Source: CAVOKN01 sp963696505 (GTDB taxonomy: Bacteria > Pseudomonadota > Gammaproteobacteria > Burkholderiales > Rhodocyclaceae). From it: a DNA stretch of 64,000 bases. The stretch lies in contig CAVOKN010000018.1 in the NCBI GenBank assembly GCA_963696505.1, positions 1-64,000 of the forward strand, in the 5' to 3' direction. A program made the position numbers and the translations under genes. The notes under the pieces are model-generated. The model saw nothing but the letters and a program-made list of their open reading frames with translations. It was not told the origin of the DNA and did not search any database. Positions 7,791 to 15,884 of this stretch are shown piece after piece; the first letter of the stretch is position 1, and the number at the start of each line of letters is the position of its first letter.

Positions 7791-8885
7791 TCAGAGCAGC
7801 TCGCTGATGACTTTGCGCAACGGCTGCGGATCGCTCGCCAGCAGGCGTCTGACCGCCTGTGAGGAGATGCCCAGGAGTTGGCCCACCTGCTCGATGGCGC
7901 AGCCCCGCTCGGTGAGCCGTCGCGCCACGGTGCGCCGTGCGCTCAGCGCACTGACCCCGGGCAGCCCCGCCTTGCGGAAGATGCGTCGGTAGATCTCCAG
8001 GACGGAGCGGCATTTGTGCTGCAGCCCGCCGCCGCAGACCTCGGCGTGGACGGCCATCGGCTCCCCCTCCGCGGTCAGGAACAGCCTGCTGTCCGGGGCC
8101 AGTCCGCGGTACGCCCCGCTGCGCCCGGCGCCCTGGCCGCTGCGCAGCCGCTCCACGAGGTACTCATCGATGGCGGCGACGAGCTTCGCATTGGCAAAGA
8201 ACAGCGGCCGCGCCGCCCCGTTGATGGCCGCCTGCGCCCGCAGGGTCGATTCGACGCGGACGCTGCCGCCCTCCTCCAGGTAGTCGCCCACCTCCAGGCG
8301 TGCCACCTCCAGCGGTTTCGCCCCGGTGGCGAACAGCACATAGAGCATGGCGACATCGCGCGCTCGGAAGTGGCTATGAGCACGCGTGATCGCCAAGACG
8401 TGATCGAGATCCGCGTCGCTCAGCGCCACACTCCGGCGCGCAACGGGCGATGGCTGCGACGAGGGAAAGCGCGCGATTGCTTCGAGCAAGGCCTCACGTG
8501 CGCAACGCAGGTCTGTAATCAGAACGCGTGCACCCGCCGCTACACCCGGCAGGCCGACGCTCGACGCCAGTTCGCGGGCGATGGCCTTGACCCGCTGCTC
8601 GACCAGCGTGCGGCTGACGCCCGCCTGGCGGGCGACCTCGGCATAAGGGGTGCCATCCAGTACCTGCCTCAACATGCCCAGGGACTGCGCCATCGATTCC
8701 GGACTCACCTGCCCTCTCCCCATCGGCTTTGACCGATGGGATTGCACCGTGTTTGGCGGCCTGCCGCTACCCGGAATGGGGCCGATTTTGGCGGGCTTTC
8801 GACATCGGCGCCGTGGGTTCGGGGCAGGCAAACCCTCGCCTTCCCGCGACCAGATCAGTGACGAGCTTGCCGAGTCTGCGGACAA
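7791..8885 (-). CDS. Degenerate tyrosine-recombinase-like DNA-binding protein
   Basis: Up to 364 residues; the first ~55 are low-complexity and an internal start at MGRGQVSPESM is plausible. There is an HTH-like segment (YAEVARQAGVSRTLVEQRV), then a phage-integrase-like fold: VLFATGAKPLEVARLEVGDYL, SALSARRTVARRLTERG, GQLLGISSQAVRRLLASD. At each catalytic position the consensus residue is missing: TG-(L)R becomes TGAK, HxxR becomes SARR, LGH...Y becomes LGI...LL. It therefore probably binds DNA without recombining it. It is co-transcribed with the DUF1173 gene, pointing to a shared role in island biology. Confidence 0.65.
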   Translation of the reverse strand: MSADSASSSLIWSREGEGLPAPNPRRRCRKPAKIGPIPGSGRPPNTVQSHRSKPMGRGQVSPESMAQSLGMLRQVLDGTPYAEVARQAGVSRTLVEQRVKAIARELASSVGLPGVAAGARVLITDLRCAREALLEAIARFPSSQPSPVARRSVALSDADLDHVLAITRAHSHFRARDVAMLYVLFATGAKPLEVARLEVGDYLEEGGSVRVESTLRAQAAINGAARPLFFANAKLVAAIDEYLVERLRSGQGAGRSGAYRGLAPDSRLFLTAEGEPMAVHAEVCGGGLQHKCRSVLEIYRRIFRKAGLPGVSALSARRTVARRLTERGCAIEQVGQLLGISSQAVRRLLASDPQPLRKVISELL

Positions 8886-9711
8886 ATCCTTGCTAAAGCG
8901 CCCTCGGGTGCGACCTCAGTTCGTCGAACCGCAACGGGCGAAAGACGTAGCAGTTGCGTCTTGATTGCGACTGGCTCACCCACACGACAATGCCAAGAGA
9001 TGCCGCATTCCTCGTGTATCTTGTTGAACTGACGTCCGTTTTTTCTCGGCTGCGGTTGACAGCACCCACAAGGCAGCGTATTTTTTCCGCATATGCAGGA
9101 GCTGGCCCTGCGAGCGTTCGGCGAGCCCTAGAAAGTCTCGAAGCGATTCATGCGCTTTTGCTTGCCCGCTGGCGGGCATTCTGCCGCTGCGACGTTCCAT
9201 TTAGTCCCCACGGCGAGTCCTTTCCAAGCGGGATTTCGTCTCGTGCAGCGATCGTTGCTGTATGTGGCCATTCCATGATGGCTGATCCTGGGTCAACATC
9301 CAGGAGCCGGCCGAGCGTCACCGGGCGATTCACGATTGCCAACGACTCCGCCCCTTCAGACCGCGCGGGGAAGAGTTGCATTGAGCACCGTTTCCTGCTC
9401 GCCTGACCGCCACACACGTCAAGAAGCTTGGAGCATGAGTGCCACGCTTGGATCGATGCGTTAGGCGTGCGGGCGTCGTGCGTGCGTGCCCCATCCAGCG
9501 CGGCACTCGGGGATGCTGCCCTTACAGCTGCCGTGCCGCTCCTACGAAGGCAGAGGATCGGCTCACCGCGGTCGTGGGATCCCGGCCACACGGTGGCTTT
9601 CGATCAGCGCTGACACCTGCCATCCCAAATCCCCACGGGCCAACAGACGTCCATGGGAATCGACCAATTTCGTGCTCACGATACATCGATGCAAGACAAG
9701 GAGATGAAGCC
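8886..9711. other. Non-coding or decayed island DNA
   Basis: About 825 bp in which no reading frame resembles a known protein. Short open frames exist on both strands, but they have no recognisable domain, no convincing ribosome-binding site, and codon usage unlike the neighbours. The right part (from about 9650) must hold the promoter of the alpA-type gene. Nothing else recognisable is seen. Confidence 0.5.
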
Positions 9712-9930
9712 GTGAATCAAAGAATCATTCGACTACCGCAGGTTCGTGATCTGGTGGGTCTCGGCAAGACTGCCATCTACGACAAGATCAAGACCAACGC
9801 TTTCCCGAAGCAGGTTAAGCTCGGGCGAGCCTCTGGCTGGGTGGAAGCTGAAGTGCAAGCATGGATTGATGCCCAAATTGCCGCAAGTCGGCAGCCAGCG
9901 GCAAATGGCGGTGCTGCTCATGCGACTTGA
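9712..9930 (+). CDS. alpA: AlpA family transcriptional regulator (MerR-like HTH)
   Basis: 72 residues from a GTG at 9712, chosen because a good AAGGAG at 9698-9703 lies 8 bp upstream; longer extensions upstream are unsupported. The sequence has the AlpA/excisionase-like winged HTH: RIIRLPQVRDLVGLGKTAIYD, then FPKQVKLGRASGWVEAEVQAWI. AlpA proteins activate excision and integrase genes of P4-like prophages and islands. Position next to a P4-type integrase fits that role. It faces convergently toward the integrase, separated by about 100 bp. Confidence 0.88.
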   Translation: MNQRIIRLPQVRDLVGLGKTAIYDKIKTNAFPKQVKLGRASGWVEAEVQAWIDAQIAASRQPAANGGAAHAT

Positions 9931-10033
9931 CTCCTTCCGTCGATTGGCACTCCTGGCTCTTGCACCTGGCACCGCCGACCATTCTTCTTTATGCGTGCAG
10001 GAGGATCGCCGCGAAGTGGCCTACGAACGAAAA

Positions 10034-11063
10034 CTACACTGGGGAACCAGAACCGGAAAGATCCGTGACTCGCAGTGAATCAAGATAGTCGGCCCACCGC
10101 TGCATCATTCCACGGCGCTCTCGGCGGTACTCAGCGCGATTGTATGCGGCGCGAGTTGCATCGCCTTCGGTGTGCGCAAGTTGCGCTTCGATGACGTCGT
10201 ACCGTTCGCCACGCTCATTCATAATCGTGGAAGCAGTCGCGCGAAAACCGTGACCGGTCGCCTTGCCCTTGTATCCCATACGATAGATGGCCATCAAAAT
10301 AGTGTTGTCGCTCATCACAGGATTGTCGCCGTCATGGGCGGGGAAGACGTGTGGGCTGCCATCGCTCAACTGACGCAATCGGTGCAGCACCGCGATCGCC
10401 TGCCGAGAAAGCGGAACCCAATGCGGGCGGCGCGCTTTCATCTTCTCTGCCGGAATGTTCCAGTCGGCCTTGACCACATCGATGTCGGACCATTGCGCCG
10501 TGCGCAATTCATTGGTACGAACCCAAGTCAGGATCAGCAGTCGGATGGCGAGCTTGGTCAGCTCTCTGCCATCCCACTTGTCTAGTCTGGCAAAGAAAGC
10601 AGGAAGTTCGGAGGCAGGCAGTGCTGCGTAGTGGAGCGCTTTCCCTCTCGGCTTCAATGCGCCCTTGAGATCTGCAGCCGGGTCCCGCTCACATCGTCCC
10701 GTCGCGATGCCGTAGCGAAAAATCTCCCCGCAGCGTTGCCGAACACGAGCCAGCTTTTCAAGTTTGCCCCGCGCCTCAAGCTTGCGCAGCGTCTTGAGCA
10801 GCATCGGAACATCGATTCGAGCGATGGAAATGGAACCGAGATCGGGAAAGATCTCTTCCTCGAGAGATAGCCTTACGGCCTCGGCATGGCCGGCCGTCCA
10901 GAGATGTCGGCGCCTCTCGAACCATTCGTTTGCCACGATCTCGAACACGTTGGCCGCGTCTGCGGCAGCTTGTGCCTGCGCCTGCCTTTCCGCATCCTTC
11001 CGTGCGCGCGCTTCGGCGGTCGGATCGACGCCAGCACTGAGCCTCGTCTTCGCCACCTGCAGC
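10034..11063 (-). pseudogene. int: P4-type island integrase, 3' part (split by ISL3 element)
   Basis: Carries the core-binding and catalytic domains of a P4/CP4-57 family tyrosine integrase. Motifs: LLILTWVRTNELRTAQW (Arg), GHGFRATASTIMNE (HGFR), and LAHTEGDATRAAYNRAEY (His, Tyr). The N-terminal arm-binding domain is encoded at 12462-12661. Removing 11064-12461 joins the two parts in frame (EAREKLQVAKTRLSAG) into a 409-residue protein, normal for the family. An internal ATG at 11056 could give a 340-residue fragment without the arm-binding domain, not expected to integrate or excise. Confidence 0.92.
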
Positions 11064-11071
11064 TTTTCACG
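11064..11071. repeat. ISL3 target-site duplication, left copy
   Basis: ttttcacg, repeated exactly at 12462-12469 on the other side of the IS. Eight base pairs is the usual duplication length for the ISL3 family. Confidence 0.9.
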
Positions 11072-12461
11072 GGCTCTTCGCCGCTTCTCTACGGAAGAAG
11101 GGGATGGCTGACATCCCGGAAACCGTGTATCCAGCTGGGTTCTCTAAGGACACAGGCGGGTACACGATATGGGAGCAGCCATCCCGGTAGGGATTATGGG
11201 GTATCAGGGGCAGGTTATCGAGCGGGTTGAGCACGACGCAGAGTGCGCAACCGTGCGCATTTCTTGCCGGCGTGATCGGCGGGTCAAACCGATTGCTGCT
11301 GGGATAGGGCGATGCGGGAGCGTTCATCGGCTCAAGCGGCGCTGGATCAGCGACCTGCCACTGTTTGGTCAGGCATGCCAGGTCGAGATTGAGTATGCCG
11401 AGGTGTTCATCAGTCCCTCGGTGGTGCGGGTGGAACTGCTGCCGTTTGTCGAGCCCACGACGCGGGTTACCAAACGCTACGCACTGCTGATTTCGGGCCT
11501 TTGCCGCCACATGCCGATTTCGGCGGTGGCTCGGCACACGGGGCTGCGCTGGGCCACGATCAAGTCGATCGACAAGGCGTATCTTGCGCACACGATCAAG
11601 CCGGTGTCGCCGCAGACGCTGGAAGGCATTCGCTATCTCGGTGTTGACGAGGTGGCGCGCGCCAAGGGACAGGACTACCTGACGTTGGTCTACGATCTGT
11701 CGCCTGGCGCGAACTGCGGGCGGATTCTGTGGATCAAGGAGGGGCGCGATAGCGCGGTGCTGTGTGAGTTTCTCGATGCCCTGAGCGAGCAATGCGCCGC
11801 TGGCATCGAGGCTGTGGCGATGGACATGGGGGCCGCCTACATCGCCGCCACAAAGGCAAGCTTGCCCAGCGCTGTCATCGTCTTCGACCGCTTTCACATC
11901 ATGCAGATGTTCTCGACGGTGATTCGCGATTGTCGCCGTGCCGAGTTCAAGGCCGCCAAGACCTTGGGCGACCTGAGTGGGCAGGAGGCGATCAAGGGCA
12001 GCCTCTACCTGCTGCTGTCCAATCGCGACAAGCTCAAGGAGAGCGATCAGGGCCGGCTCGACACGTTGCTCGCGCAGAACGAGCCCCTCAACAAGCTCTA
12101 CACGCTGAAGGAGCAATTGCAGCGCCTGTGGCATCAGCCAGGTTCGACGGCCGAGATGGCTGCACGCCTGGACGACTGGTGTGGCATGGCGCAGGCCGCA
12201 AAGATCACCGGCCTGTCGAAGTTCGTCAAGACCTTGCAATCCCACCGCACCGGTATCTGCAATTGGGCCGATCACCCGATCAGCACTGCCCGTCTGGAGG
12301 CCGGCAACGTCAGTATTGCTCTGCTGCGCCGACGCGCCAGAGGCTTCCGCGACACCGAGTACTTGAAGCTCAAAATCTATCAAACCAACACTCCGGACGC
12401 CCCTTCCATGCTCTTCTCACACTTATCCACGAAGAGCACCGTATGAAAGCGGCGAAGAGCC
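11072..12461 (+). mobile_element. ISL3-family insertion sequence (1,390 bp)
   Basis: Bounded by imperfect inverted repeats (left ggctcttcgccgcttctcta; right, read inward on the minus strand, ggctcttcgccgctttcata; about 20 of 23 bases match) and an 8-bp ttttcacg duplication. It carries one transposase gene. The insertion splits the P4-type integrase, so it postdates island acquisition and should have immobilised the island unless another integrase acts in trans. Confidence 0.93.
11169..12446 (+). CDS. ISL3 family transposase
   Basis: 425 residues. The DDE domain shows ISL3 family blocks: RYLGVDEVARAKGQDYLTLVYD, VAMDMGAAYIAA, VIVFDRFHIMQMF, and near the C-terminus a GNVSIALLRRRARGFRDTEYLKLKIYQ region. 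The usual N-terminal CxxC zinc finger is weak; an HTH-like stretch (ISAVARHTGLRWATIKSID) is present at about 118-138. The frame fills the IS and ends within its right inverted repeat (12438-12461). It appears intact. The first ~20 codons are uncertain and a later start is possible. Confidence 0.9.
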   Translation: MGAAIPVGIMGYQGQVIERVEHDAECATVRISCRRDRRVKPIAAGIGRCGSVHRLKRRWISDLPLFGQACQVEIEYAEVFISPSVVRVELLPFVEPTTRVTKRYALLISGLCRHMPISAVARHTGLRWATIKSIDKAYLAHTIKPVSPQTLEGIRYLGVDEVARAKGQDYLTLVYDLSPGANCGRILWIKEGRDSAVLCEFLDALSEQCAAGIEAVAMDMGAAYIAATKASLPSAVIVFDRFHIMQMFSTVIRDCRRAEFKAAKTLGDLSGQEAIKGSLYLLLSNRDKLKESDQGRLDTLLAQNEPLNKLYTLKEQLQRLWHQPGSTAEMAARLDDWCGMAQAAKITGLSKFVKTLQSHRTGICNWADHPISTARLEAGNVSIALLRRRARGFRDTEYLKLKIYQTNTPDAPSMLFSHLSTKSTV

Positions 12462-12469
12462 TTTTCACG
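12462..12469. repeat. ISL3 target-site duplication, right copy
   Basis: ttttcacg, identical to 11064-11071. Confidence 0.9.
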
Positions 12470-12661
12470 GGCCTCTTTCAGGCCTACGGTCGGATACACC
12501 CCGAGCGCAAGCTGGCGCTCCTTACCCTCCACCCGATACTTCACACGCCAGTACTTCGAACCGTTGGGATGGACTAAGAGATACAGTCCGCCGCCATCGT
12601 AAAGTTTGCGTGGCTTTTCAGCCGGAGCCGCGTTTCGGCATTCCGTGTCGGTCAACGGCAT
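12462..12661 (-). pseudogene. int: P4-type island integrase, 5' part (DUF4102 arm-binding domain)
   Basis: Starts MPLTDTECRNAAPAEKPRKL and has the DUF4102 signature LYDGGGLYLLVHPNGSKYWRVKYR. The frame runs to EAREK, where the ISL3 element interrupts it; an unrelated tail is read from the IS. The 3' part is at 10034-11063. The start codon lies at the edge of a 10-bp inverted repeat (12661-12700) and the gene points away from the adjacent tRNA, the standard layout for an island integrase at a tRNA attachment site. Confidence 0.92.
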
Positions 12662-12700
12662 GGGGGCACAACCTCAGAGACACAAAACCCTGTGCCCCCA
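12661..12700 (-). promoter_or_regulatory. Inverted repeat in the integrase leader
   Basis: tgggggcaca (12661-12670) and tgtgccccca (12691-12700) are perfect 10-bp arms with a 20-base loop. The inner arm abuts the int start codon and the loop holds the likely Shine-Dalgarno GAGG. A hairpin here in the mRNA, or a dimeric repressor on the DNA, could control integrase expression. The function is inferred. Confidence 0.5.
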
Positions 12701-12778
12701 AAATGCCCCCAAAAGTGTCCGGCTGCAAGCGAACCGCACGGAAAGTCCGCGAACGTCGAACTGGCCCTGCACCAATGA

Positions 12779-12801
12779 AAAGCCCCGACTGGCGGGGCTT
12801 T
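12779..12801 (-). terminator. Rho-independent terminator downstream of tRNA-Ser
   Basis: Arms aaagccccg (12779-12787) and cggggcttt (12793-12801) with a 5-base loop; on the minus strand the stem is followed by a short T run. It lies 35 bp beyond the tRNA 3' end on the island side. Confidence 0.6.
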
Positions 12802-12835
12802 GGCGGACGTCATCGAACTGGCTCGAACGGCAAAC

Positions 12836-12926
12836 TGGCGGAGAGGGCGGGATTCGAACCCGCGTTAGGCTATTAACCTAAACACGCTTTCCAGGCGTGC
12901 GACTTAAACCGCTCATCCACCTCTCC
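12836..12926 (-). tRNA. tRNA-Ser (anticodon GGA)
   Basis: 91 nt on the minus strand with an encoded CCA end. The acceptor stem GGAGAGG pairs with CCTCTCC. The anticodon stem CACGC/GCGTG encloses CTGGAAA, giving anticodon GGA. A long variable arm (GTTTAGGTTAATAGCCTAAC) is typical of type II serine tRNAs, and the T arm GGGTTCGAATCCC is canonical. Its 3' end faces the split integrase, so the 3' half is the probable attachment site of the island; the chromosomal core genes begin on the other side. Confidence 0.97.
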
Positions 12927-13002
12927 GCGGAAGGCGCGGATTCTAGCAAACTCCCCGGCCTTGCGGCGGCCGGGCGGCGCCGAGCCCAGGGCGATCGTAT
13001 GA

Positions 13003-13040
13003 ACCGTTCCCTGCCCCCCCAAGCGGAGCGAGGGAACGGT
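13003..13040. repeat. Palindromic GC-rich repeat
   Basis: Arms accgttccct (13003-13012) and agggaacggt (13031-13040) are a perfect 10-bp inverted repeat around a C-rich loop. The inner sequence (ccccaagcggagcgaggga) resembles the repeats at 41871-41891. It could act as a terminator-like hairpin between the tRNA and pgl. Confidence 0.6.
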
Positions 13041-13137
13041 GCTGCCACGTTCATGCCCTGTCACTGAGTCTTGCCGGCACCCGCGCATGCCCCAATCCCT
13101 GGCCTGCCCCCCCAGCAGCGGACTCAGGCGGCGCCGT

Positions 13138-13920
13138 TCAGATCCTGCAGCCACCTGCCGCGACTTCGCGCGTTTCATCGTCGAGCAGAGCCGCGGCGGC
13201 GGCATCGAGCATCCATACCAGCCGGCCCTGAATCGGGGAAATCAGTTGGGCGGGCTGGCGCATCGGCTCATGGGGTCCACGCAGCGCCGTCCAAACGATC
13301 TGTGCCTTGGCGCTGCCGGCGACGACGAAACCGACGCAGGCGGCGTTGTTGAATACCGGCACGCTGAGGCTGATGCGGCCCATGCTGCCCGGGGAGCCAG
13401 GGCTCGTCACCACCAGCCGGCGGCGGCCTTCCAGCGCCGCGCTGCCGGGAAACAGCGACGCGACATGACCGTCCGTGCCCAGGCCGAGCAGCGCCAGGTC
13501 GAACCGCGGGAACTCGCTGGGCGACAGTTGGAAGAACAGGCGCAGTTCGTCCTCGTAGGCCTGCGCCGCGGACTCCAGATCGGGCGATTCCCCGGCCATG
13601 CGATGCACGTTTTCCGACGGCACCGGCACCCGGGACAGCAGCGCCTGCAGCGCCATGCGGTAGTTGCTTTCGGGATGGTCGGGGCCTACGTGGCGCTCGT
13701 CGCCCCAGAAAAAGTGGATCTTCTCCCAAGGTACCGTGGCGCGGATCGCCGCGTCCTCGGCCAGCAGTTCGTAGAGCCCCCGGGGCGTCGAACCGCCCGC
13801 CATGGCAACGCAAAACCTGCCCTTCCTTTCAACCGTCTGCTGCGCAAGTCGGGCGAAGCGTTGTGCCGCCGCCCGGTAGAGACTGACTTCATCCTTCTCG
13901 ATGCAGATTTCCGCGCTCAT
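13138..13920 (-). CDS. pgl: 6-phosphogluconolactonase
   Basis: 260 residues from the ATG at 13920 (MSAEICIEKDEVSLY); an upstream extension would overlap zwf and reads as non-conserved sequence. It hydrolyses 6-phosphogluconolactone to 6-phosphogluconate in the cytoplasm. Family motifs: AMAGGSTPRGLYELLA near the N-terminus, HFFWGDERHVGPDHPESNYRM, and LLGLGTDGHVASLFPGS. It follows zwf by 58 bp on the same strand, so lactone formation and hydrolysis are co-expressed. Confidence 0.95.
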   Translation of the reverse strand: MSAEICIEKDEVSLYRAAAQRFARLAQQTVERKGRFCVAMAGGSTPRGLYELLAEDAAIRATVPWEKIHFFWGDERHVGPDHPESNYRMALQALLSRVPVPSENVHRMAGESPDLESAAQAYEDELRLFFQLSPSEFPRFDLALLGLGTDGHVASLFPGSAALEGRRRLVVTSPGSPGSMGRISLSVPVFNNAACVGFVVAGSAKAQIVWTALRGPHEPMRQPAQLISPIQGRLVWMLDAAAAALLDDETREVAAGGCRI

Positions 13921-13978
13921 CGCTTGCCCCCCGCTCCAGTTCGCGCGCCGGCAGGACGCCGGCGCCGCTTGCTTGGCA

Positions 13979-15517
13979 CTACTGCCTGCCACTGCTGCGC
14001 CAGGCGCGGCCGTCGCGCGCCATCAGTTCGTCCGCCTCCTTCGGCCCCCAGGTGCCGGCGGCATAGTTGGGAAAGTTGCGCGGCGCCAGCGCCCGCCACA
14101 CGTCGAGCACCGGCGTCACGACGTTCCACCCCGCCTCGACCATGTCCGCACGCTGGAACAGCGTCTGGTCGCCGATCATGCAGTCGTAAAGCAGGCGCTC
14201 GTAGCCGGTGCTGGGGCTGCTGCCGAAGTAGTCCGCGTAGCAGAAGTCCATCTCCACCGCCCCCTGGCGCATGACCGGCCCTGGTACCTTGGCGCCGAAG
14301 CGCAGCGCGATGCCCTCGCTGGGCTGCACCCGGATCACCAGCTGGTTGGTGGTGAGCTCGCCCATGCCCGTCTTGCGGAACAGCATGAGCGGCGCACGCC
14401 GGAACTGGATGACGATTTCGGTGGCGCGCCCGGCCAGGCGCTTGCCGGTGCGCAGGTAGAAGGGCACGTCGGCCCAGCGCCAGTTGTCCAGGGTGAGCTT
14501 GAGGGCGACGAAAGTCTCGGTGGCGGAGCCGGGCGGCACGTTGGCCTCTGCGCGGTAGGCCGCCGCGCGCTGCCCATCCGCCATGCCCTCGCCATACTGG
14601 CCGCGCACCGTGCGCGTCAGCACATCCTCCGGCGAGAGCGGCGCGACGGCGTTGAGCACCTTGGCCTGCTCGTCGCGCACCGCGTCGGCGCTGAAGGAGA
14701 TCGGCGGCTCCATCGCGGTCAGCGACAGGAGCTGGAACAGGTGGTTGGGCACCATGTCGCGCAGCGCGCCCGAGCCGTCGTAGTAGCCGCCGCGGGTCTC
14801 GACGCCTACAGTCTCGGCGGCAGTGATCTGCACGTGGTCGATATAGCGCCGGTTCCAGATCGGCTCGAAGATGCTGTTGCCGAAGCGGAACACCATCAGG
14901 TTCTGCACCGTCTCCTTGCCCAGATAGTGGTCGATGCGATAGATCTGCCGCTCCGCCAGCACCTGCCTGATATCGGCGTTGAGGGCGCGGGCCGACTCCA
15001 GGTCGCGGCCGAAGGGTTTCTCGACGATGACGCGACGCCACTGGCCGTTGTCTTCCCGCGCCATGCCCGCTGCGCCGAGCTGGCGCACGATCTCGCCGAA
15101 GTGCCCCGGCGCCACCGCCAGGTAATGGAAGTGGTTGCCGTGCGTGCCATGCTCGGCGCCGAGTTCGGCGATGCGCCCGCGCAGCTGCTGGTAGGCCTGC
15201 GGGTCATCCACCGATCCGCGCACGAAGTGGATGCGGCGGGCAAGCGACTCCCAAACCTCGGCATCGATCGCGCCCTTGACGAAGCTGTGCAGCGCCTCGC
15301 CCAACTGCTGACGGAAGGTCTCGGTGGTGAGGTCACGCGTGGCAAAACCGACCACCGCGAAATGGCTCGACAGCAGCCGATCCTTCGCCAGGTTGTAGAG
15401 CGCGGGTATGAGTTTGCGCTTCGTCAGATCGCCGCTGGCGCCAAAGATCACCATGACGCAAGGATCGGCGACCTGACCCTGGGCAAGCACCTCGGCGACC
15501 GATGCCTCGATGCTCAC
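13979..15517 (-). CDS. zwf: Glucose-6-phosphate 1-dehydrogenase
   Basis: 512 residues from a GTG at 15517, preceded by AAGGA at good spacing; a longer frame upstream runs through the gnd remnant in another frame and is not coding. It oxidises glucose 6-phosphate with NADP. Motifs: VIFGASGDLTKRKLIPALYN (nucleotide-binding), EKPFGRDLESARALN, and YRIDHYLGKETVQNLMVFRF (active-site His/Lys). Length is normal. The start overlaps no gene, but the stop of the gnd remnant lies only 1 bp upstream, so the genes form a gnd-zwf-pgl operon. Confidence 0.95.
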   Translation of the reverse strand: MSIEASVAEVLAQGQVADPCVMVIFGASGDLTKRKLIPALYNLAKDRLLSSHFAVVGFATRDLTTETFRQQLGEALHSFVKGAIDAEVWESLARRIHFVRGSVDDPQAYQQLRGRIAELGAEHGTHGNHFHYLAVAPGHFGEIVRQLGAAGMAREDNGQWRRVIVEKPFGRDLESARALNADIRQVLAERQIYRIDHYLGKETVQNLMVFRFGNSIFEPIWNRRYIDHVQITAAETVGVETRGGYYDGSGALRDMVPNHLFQLLSLTAMEPPISFSADAVRDEQAKVLNAVAPLSPEDVLTRTVRGQYGEGMADGQRAAAYRAEANVPPGSATETFVALKLTLDNWRWADVPFYLRTGKRLAGRATEIVIQFRRAPLMLFRKTGMGELTTNQLVIRVQPSEGIALRFGAKVPGPVMRQGAVEMDFCYADYFGSSPSTGYERLLYDCMIGDQTLFQRADMVEAGWNVVTPVLDVWRALAPRNFPNYAAGTWGPKEADELMARDGRAWRSSGRQ

Positions 15518-15518
15518 T

Positions 15519-15788
15519 TCAGGCGTCCTTGGGCATTTCGTGGTGGCCGTCGAATTCGAAGCACGTCCCCGACAGCACCCTGCTGGCGAAATCGCCCTCG
15601 CCCCGCGAAGCAAAGCGCTGGAACAGCGCCGCGGTGAGTACCGGCGACGCGCCCACCGCACCCGCGCCCGCCAGCGCCTGCACCGGCCCGGGACTGCGGT
15701 TCCAGAGCACACACTCATGGCCGGCACGCAACTGACGCCGCACCACGTTCGCGCCCATCTTGCCCAAGCCTATCATGCCGATTCCCAT
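15519..15788 (-). pseudogene. gnd: Internally deleted 6-phosphogluconate dehydrogenase remnant
   Basis: 89 residues where about 300-330 are expected for the short bacterial Gnd type. The first ~48 residues are the NADP-binding Rossmann start (MGIGMIGLGKMGANVVRRQL, CVLWNRSP). The sequence then jumps directly to the C-terminal end of the family (VLTAALFQRFASRGEGDFAS, FEFDGHHE). The catalytic middle is missing and the frame is kept across the junction near residue 48. The enzyme cannot be functional. The retained tail carries the zwf ribosome-binding site, which may explain why it persists. An assembly collapse is an alternative. Confidence 0.8.
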
Positions 15789-15884
15789 GGATTCCCCTTG
15801 TGTCGCGGCGGACCGAGGGATCGGTTCCTCAGTTCACCATAGTCGCCCGGAGTTCGCCCTGCCTTGCCCACGGGCTCGCGGGAG

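Noticed and set aside
8886..9711. Small open frames of 74-150 codons
   Set aside because: No recognisable domain, no ribosome-binding site, and codon use unlike neighbours.
11169..12577. Alternative long frames across the ISL3 element
   Set aside because: The 425-residue frame has the DDE and ISL3 blocks; the others are shadows and cross the IS boundary.
1..12836. A second copy of the tRNA-Ser 3' end marking the other island boundary
   Set aside because: No second match to the tRNA 3' sequence was found by eye, so the left boundary is taken to be outside the window.
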